This document shows positions 10,076 through 29,971 of a stretch of DNA of 29,971 nucleotides, in pieces. The position numbers and the translations under genes were made by a program. The stretch comes from Dunaliella salina (lineage: Eukaryota; Chlorophyta; Chlorophyceae; Chlamydomonadales; Dunaliellaceae). Under the pieces are notes generated by a model. It saw only the letters and a list, made by a program, of their open reading frames with translations. It did not search any database and was not told the origin of the DNA. The stretch is taken from contig MU069518.1 in assembly GCA_002284615.2 (NCBI GenBank), forward strand, positions 81,060 through 111,030, written 5' to 3'. Position 1 is the first letter of the stretch. Every line of letters starts with the position of its first letter.

Positions 10076-11867
10076 CGACATATCTCCAGGCAACTCTGTG
10101 CTCATTAGAAATGTCGCGAGTGTAACTTAGGCAAGACAGCAGATGTGCTTCTTTATAAGACTGAACACGTTCTGAGGGGTGCCACCAACCAAGATGCTCT
10201 TCCAATGCCCCCTTTCGCGATTTTATTTTGCAATTTGATCCAACAACGTATCTTCAGGAAAGCTTGAGAAGTCTGAGAGCATCTGCTGCAAGACTGGAAT
10301 TGAAACTTCCTCTTGTTCTCGCACAAGGCCAGCCCGCCAGTCAAGCATCCTGGCTGCATGTCATCCCACTGTAAACTTTGCAGCTATCCATTGCCAGAGC
10401 AGGTGCTGCCCAACAAACAAGGAATCTGGGCTAGGAGGACTACTCCTTGCAATCCCTTCAAATACAAGCACTTGGTATTGCCTTGCAATCCAGGCCGCCA
10501 AAATTCGGGACATGTTGAGTCCTGCAAGCTGACACAGAGGTCAATGGTCCTTGAAACATTTTTGGCTGTACCCACCAGGTCCTGGTCTTATGGACAACTC
10601 GTTGTCTATGCAACTCAATTCCTTTTATTGGACTCTCAAAAAGCTGCAGATGCGATGTCCCATTGCATCAGTGCAAGAGATGGCCAAGAAAGCCGACCAT
10701 GATGCATGATTTCAAGATCCGAACAAGAGCTCGGGGGGAGAGAAATCTTGACCCGACCAAGGCTTCAGAGCAGCCGTCAAGAGCGGCCCCTTTTCTTGGA
10801 TCACACAGGTTGAAGTGGCTTCTCGAGGTGCAAGGCAAGTTCAACACCAACAAAGGTGATCTTGCCTCAAAAGAAGGGCTCGCTCTCTCTTTTTTTTTTT
10901 CCTGCTGCGCTAACAAACCATCATTTGATTGTGAAGGCTTCCCTTAAAATACCAAAGTCGATACCCTCTGAGTGGCTCCTCCCCCTGGAGCAATAAAAAG
11001 CGAACTCATTGAGGCCCCACCTGTGTGTCACGCTGCCCTTGCCCGCCTGGCCTGTCTCTATTTGGGCCTGCTGCTGTGCTGCAGTCCCTCCGTTGCCTCC
11101 GTTGACTGCAGCCCAAAGGCTCAATCACAGCTGGGGCCGCAGTTCGTAGGCCGGGTGCCTTCAGAAGGACAAGACAATGACAACGGTTGACGAAAGTTAA
11201 AAGTGACGAAACCTGACAAAAATTGCAGTTTTCAGGCCCCCAATCACAGCTGGGACCAAGCTCCGCAAGACGAAACGATGACAAAAGCAGTGCGCAAGGT
11301 GAAGCATGTGCTGTGGAGCCCCTTGAGCTATGCCATTTGATCGTGTGGTAGAACCGGGTCATCACCTGTCCTTGCAGCAATTTTTTTCCTCTTTTTGGCT
11401 GCACACTGCTGCACTCCATCAAGAAAATGGCAGGACACTTCCCAGGGATGTCAAAAGCTGCTGTTCAACACTGTCTCTGCTTCATAGAATCACAATCAAA
11501 TCCAATCATTCCCAAAGAGCAGAGAAACATTGCAGCAAGTGTGCTTTGAAGGTGAGGCCGGCACAAGACACCCACCTCCTGCCAGCCAGAGCAAGGACTG
11601 CTTTCTGGTTTGCGTGCTGTCCCATGGGCACCCCATGGTTGAAAGCTAGAAGCCTTAAGGTTAAACCTAACTGTAGCCTTGTTCTCATGCAACCAAAACA
11701 TTTGTCCTGCCTGGCATGCATGCACTTACAGGGCACGTCATGGTCAAAATAAAATCCTCCCATGCTAGCAATGTATCTGGTCTTGAGGCAATGTTCAAGT
11801 GGAAATCTAATTGTAGATTTCTGTACAAAGAGGTAGACTGGAAAAAAATGGAAACCTGGCATGAAAG
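10076..11867. other. Unassigned region
   Basis: Several open frames of 60-140 codons occur on both strands with no recognised family. A + strand frame at about 10534-10700 (containing FWLYPPGPGLMDNSLSM) follows a possible CAG acceptor and ends in TGA, but has no partner exons. An imperfect 120-bp duplication (CAATCACAGCTGGG at 11122 and 11242) is present. Confidence 0.3.
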
Positions 11868-11975
11868 GCACAAATTGGTCCGCACCAGCATGCTTGCTGC
11901 TCAACATCCGAACAATGGGGGGCACATGCCCAGATGCTGCAGCAATAAGCAATGGTGCTGCCTCTTGATTTCCCC
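11868..11975 (-). pseudogene. Ankyrin-like minus-strand fragment (tentative)
   Basis: The minus-strand frame reads APLLIAAASGHVPPIVRMLS, resembling the helix pair of an ankyrin repeat (PLH.AA..GH..IV..LL). Only one unit is seen, the frame is closed by TAA just upstream, and no further ankyrin units follow. Either a chance match or a relic. Confidence 0.22.
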
Positions 11976-12031
11976 TTTTACCTTCCTCTTGACTTACTTT
12001 TACCTCCCTCTTGACTTACTCTTACCTGTAT
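11974..12031. repeat. 23-bp tandem repeat
   Basis: Two full copies and a partial third of TTTTACCTYCCTCTTGACTTAC. On the minus strand each copy resembles a repeated 5' splice site (GGTAAAAGTAAGTC), so it may be an amplified donor region. Confidence 0.8.
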
Positions 12032-12147
12032 TGCATAGCTATGAATCACCCACCTGGTGACTTGCACTCAGGCTGGAGCAGGGTTGGTCCTTGCATGGTG
12101 CTGCAGTCCTCAGCCTTGATAACCCAGCAGGTGGTGCGTGCAACGGC
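12010..12147 (-). other. Exon-like minus-strand segment, partner of 1288-1400
   Basis: On the minus strand an acceptor-like CACACACAG|GCC (12147) opens a frame reading AVARTTCWVIKAEDCSTMQG and on through ECKSP, ending at possible donors CCAG|GTGGGT (12054) or ACAG|GTAAGAG (12026). The second donor is the one conserved in the + strand copy at 1288-1400. It could be part of a gene divergent from the BET gene; the product is unrecognised. Confidence 0.3.
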
Positions 12148-12250
12148 CTGTGTGTGTGAATGCGTGAGGTGCACACATTGTTATGGATTGTGCAGAAAAC
12201 AAGTGACCACCAGTGCCGAAATTGAAGTAAGAACACACTGTGGAAGCCAA

Positions 12251-12283
12251 GACTTAGGGCAGGGTGTCTCCCTGCCCTAAGTC
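12251..12283. repeat. Perfect hairpin, 14-bp arms and 5-nt loop
   Basis: GACTTAGGGCAGGG, loop TGTCT, then CCCTGCCCTAAGTC, exactly complementary. It lies about 430 bp upstream of the BET start codon. A DNA cruciform, an RNA hairpin or a mobile-element footprint are all possible. Confidence 0.92.
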
Positions 12284-12715
12284 CCACTTACCCACTCACC
12301 TAGTGCTGGCAGTTAGCTGCGGGGAAGATGTGGAAAGCATGAAAGCCATAGTGTTGTAGGGTGGCACCCCCAAGGGCGCGCAAGTGATGCGTTTGGACAG
12401 AGCACTTGAGCACACACTCACGAATCAAATTTATAAAACGAAAGCGGGTTGATGTGGGGTGGAGGGGCGGCACTTGGTGCTGTTCACACCTGATGGGTGC
12501 CAATTTACAAATTGAAGCACACTCGACGCGCGTTATTCAGGTCAGCTCACACGTACGCCAGCGTAAGCAAGCGCGGGAAATGTGCGAGTAGAGTGGCGTA
12601 GCTGACGCCTGCGCAGGGAGGAGCAGAAGGCGTGTGATTCAGCATCGGCCCGGCGCAGTCCCCTCCTGGTCCAGCAGCAGTGGTAGCTTGAATAGCCTGC
12701 CGCAGCTCACCTGAT
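12284..12715 (+). promoter_or_regulatory. Presumed 5' flank of the BET gene
   Basis: Non-repetitive, becoming GC-rich towards the gene. A TATA-like TTATAAAA lies at 12431-12438, far upstream of the ATG. The last in-frame stop before the ATG is TGA at 12689. The transcription start cannot be placed. On the minus strand ACTAG|GTGAGTGGG near 12299 resembles a donor, so a divergent transcript may also start here. Confidence 0.35.
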
Positions 12716-27851
<15,136 letters not shown>

Positions 27852-27876
27852 GTGGGCATGCTCTGCGCGTGCGCGC

Positions 27877-27878
<2 letters not shown>

Positions 27879-27945
<67 letters not shown>
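27879..27945. repeat. (GT)n tract at the 5' end of BET intron 10
   Basis: GT run starting about 27 nt after the exon 10 donor, preceded by alternating GCGCGTGCGCGCGCG. Confidence 0.98.
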
Positions 27946-27948
<3 letters not shown>

Positions 27949-28357
27949 TGTAAAGGTCAAGTTGCTGAATGCCAGCATTTTGCGCAGCTTTGCAAAGGGT
28001 GAGCTTTACCTAGGAACACAAAATCTTGAGCTGCAGATCAATTGATCATGGACGTGCCTTACTTTCTTTGGAAAGTGACTTGCTCTGCACCTCTGCATGG
28101 AGTTGGGCACTGTGGTTATCAAGCTGTGACCCCAGAAGTGGAGTTGGAGCCCTGGAAATGAGTGTGCGGGAAATGAAGTTGGGCCCATTTGCATTGAGGA
28201 AATGGGTTTGGTGCGGTTTGGTTTTAAGTTCAGACCCCATGAGTGGAGTTGCAGCCCCAGAAATGAGCATGTAGGAGACGAAGTTAGGCCCCTATGCATG
28301 GAGGAAACAAGGTTGAGGCCCCTGCATGAGCAGGGCGTTAGCAAGGCACTTCAGGCC
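27946..28357 (+). other. Unassigned sequence after exon 10
   Basis: Contains two diverged copies of GACCCCA.GAGTGGAGTTG.AGCCC with GAAATGAG.(A/T)GT..G.GA..GAAGTT.GGCCC (about 28128 and 28232, period about 104). No terminal BET exon could be assigned. Confidence 0.4.
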
Positions 28358-29811
28358 ATGTTTTTTTAGCAAAGCCCCAAACACGAGGCGTGAGCCCCTA
28401 GGTTTTACTGTTTCACAGTAATGTCCACACCTGCCCGCCCTGGCCCGGCCAGCGCACCCCCCGCCTTGAAACCCAGCTTGTAATCTAAGCAAAAAAGTCT
28501 AAGCAGCATTGCGGTGTCAGTTTGGTGGGAGAAGCTCTTGCAAAGAGTTCTGAAAACCCCCTTGGTAGCTGAGCAGAAGGTGATCAGCATGGCCTCCCCA
28601 GTGCAACCCCCCCCGCCCTGAAACTCAGCATGCAGACAACAAAAAAATTTCTCAAAGTACTGCAGTGTCAGTTTAATGGGAGAAGCCTTGTGCAAGCTGA
28701 AATCCCTTTGTCTGGTAGCTGAGCAGAAGATGGCCAGCATGGCTTGCCTTGCGCACATATCATCCTGGCACTTGGCATGCTTAATAACAAAAAAAAATCA
28801 TATGGAAATTTGTGCCTGGGTGACCAGTCAATGCAGCGGACGCTGTCATTGGAATATTTTGGTAGCCACAAGGGGCTGACGTGTCCCGGTGCCCAGCCCG
28901 GTACCATGGAACAGCACACACTTGCCTACGGAATTGCTTTGTCCGGGGTTCGAGAACAGCCTACCAGACAAAATCCTTTTGCTCAGCGAATGATTCCAGC
29001 TTGCTGATAATTCATCGCATTTCAATGATTTAAATTGCGTTGATGTTTGCATACAAGCTTGAGCCATGGTATGCACATGGTATGCCGTGCACATGGAGTA
29101 GAGATGATAAGTCTGGCACGCTTTGCTGTCTGTGCGATGAGGAAGTTTGGACCCCTTTTCCCTGAGCCTTGAGGACTGGTGCGTCTCGGGTGCATGGCCT
29201 GCCTATTCCAGGGAAGGTAGGGGCAAAGGGGATCAGCTTGCTTGGCTCACCCTCAGCGTTTGCATGCAGCAAACATCATGCAGGATGGAATGCATGCAGC
29301 AATCACAATGCAGAAGACATGCAGCAATCTTCCTCGTGTAAACGCAGCATGCAGCAATGCGCACGGCAAGGCATGCTGTCATCCATGCAGCAGTGCACAT
29401 AGCCATGCATGTGGTGATGCATGAGCAATATACAAAGCCAAGCATGCAGCGAATCACACAGCAAAGTATGCAGTTTTATCTATGCAGCCTGGCAATGCAC
29501 ACTGCCACTGCTTGCGGTAATGCCTGCGGCGATGCATGCAGTATTGCACGCAGCTTTGTGCAAAGTAATGCATGAGTAAGAAGCCAAGCCATGCATTTGG
29601 TAATGCACGAGCAAGGAGCAAAGTCAAGCCAATGCCTGCTGCAGTGCACACAGCAAGACCTTTAAAAGCACCATGGCAAGCTCAAGAGCTGTCTTGGGCA
29701 TTGTGGCTCTTGCAACTGAAGGGGATTGAAACTGAAAGGTTGAATCAGTGACAGAATGGCTTCGCCAATTTTTCAGCGTCGCTTGCGTCGCTTTCCTCAC
29801 TTGTCTCTAAG
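28358..29811 (+). repeat. Composite dispersed repeat, copy C (about 1.45 kb)
   Basis: Same order of parts as 8488-10075: GGCGTGAGCCCCTAGG; three tandem units of about 160 bp (28448, 28607, 28768) with CCCTGAAACYCAGC; GCTCAGCGAATGATTCCAGC; GAGCCATGGT; ATCAGCTTGCTTGGCTCACC; an ATGCATGCAG array (about 29270-29650); then TTTTTCAGCGTCGCTTGCG. Copies B and C differ by many substitutions, so the duplication is not recent. It could be a non-autonomous element of unknown class. Confidence 0.85.
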
Positions 29812-29882
29812 GTTTCGATGGATTAGTGCGACTTTCTTTTTAACATGTGGCTGCCCTCTTAGAGAGCCCTTCAATTAAGGTA

Positions 29883-29971
29883 TCGCGCGCGCGCGCGCGC
29901 GCGGTGAGCGCGCGCGCGCGCGCGCCATTTGCGCGCGCGCGCGCGCGCAGAGTGCGCGCGCGCGCGCGCGC
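29883..29971. repeat. Alternating (CG)n tract at the window edge
   Basis: Four CG blocks separated by GTGAG, CATTTG and CAGAGTG, running off the right edge. Strongly Z-DNA-prone and difficult to assemble. Confidence 0.97.

Overview
The window looks like nuclear DNA of a green alga (Chlorophyta, probably chlorophycean). It has roughly balanced base composition, spliced genes with GT-AG introns, long (TG)n/(AC)n tracts, TGTAA as a possible poly(A) signal, and many old dispersed and tandem repeats. The species assignment is inference; a Dunaliella-like genome would fit. There are no operons, CRISPR arrays or convincing tRNA/rRNA genes. Most long open frames are repeat read-through, especially Cys-Val or His-Thr frames over TG/AC tracts.

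The one gene I can identify with confidence is a BET-family chromatin reader on the + strand, 12716 to at least 27851. It has a single bromodomain (exon 1), an extraterminal (NET/ET) domain split over exons 2 and 3, Ala-rich and acidic Ser/Asp-rich linkers (exons 4-7), and a C-terminal region matching the BET 'N-x-x-W ... F/W-x-x-F' motif plus a highly charged coiled coil (exons 8-10). The splice phases I assign are mutually compatible across all ten exons. The 3' end is not found and may lie in or beyond the last 2 kb.

This gene is unusual in two ways. First, near its splice sites the dinucleotide tracts are polarised: TG tracts lie just after donors (introns 3, 5, 9, 10) and AC tracts lie just before acceptors (introns 2, 3, 7), so some introns could fold by (GU)n:(AC)n pairing. 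Second, most of its introns carry tandem duplications of local sequence. These include three extra open copies of the second half of exon 2 and three of parts of exon 3.

Layout: 1-320, a 117-bp satellite with a hairpin. 320-6430, dispersed repeats, short tandem repeats and a SINE-like family with TTACC/CCTAT tails. 6477-6737 (-), the likely last exon of a small membrane protein. 8488-10075, a composite repeat of about 1.6 kb with an ATGCATGCAG core. 10.1-12.7 kb, unassigned sequence with weak minus-strand exon candidates and a perfect hairpin. 12.7-27.9 kb, the BET gene. 28358-29811, a second copy of the composite repeat in the same orientation. 29883-29971, an alternating CG tract running off the window. 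A partial third copy of the composite repeat lies at 740-1210, so the BET gene is bracketed by related repeats.
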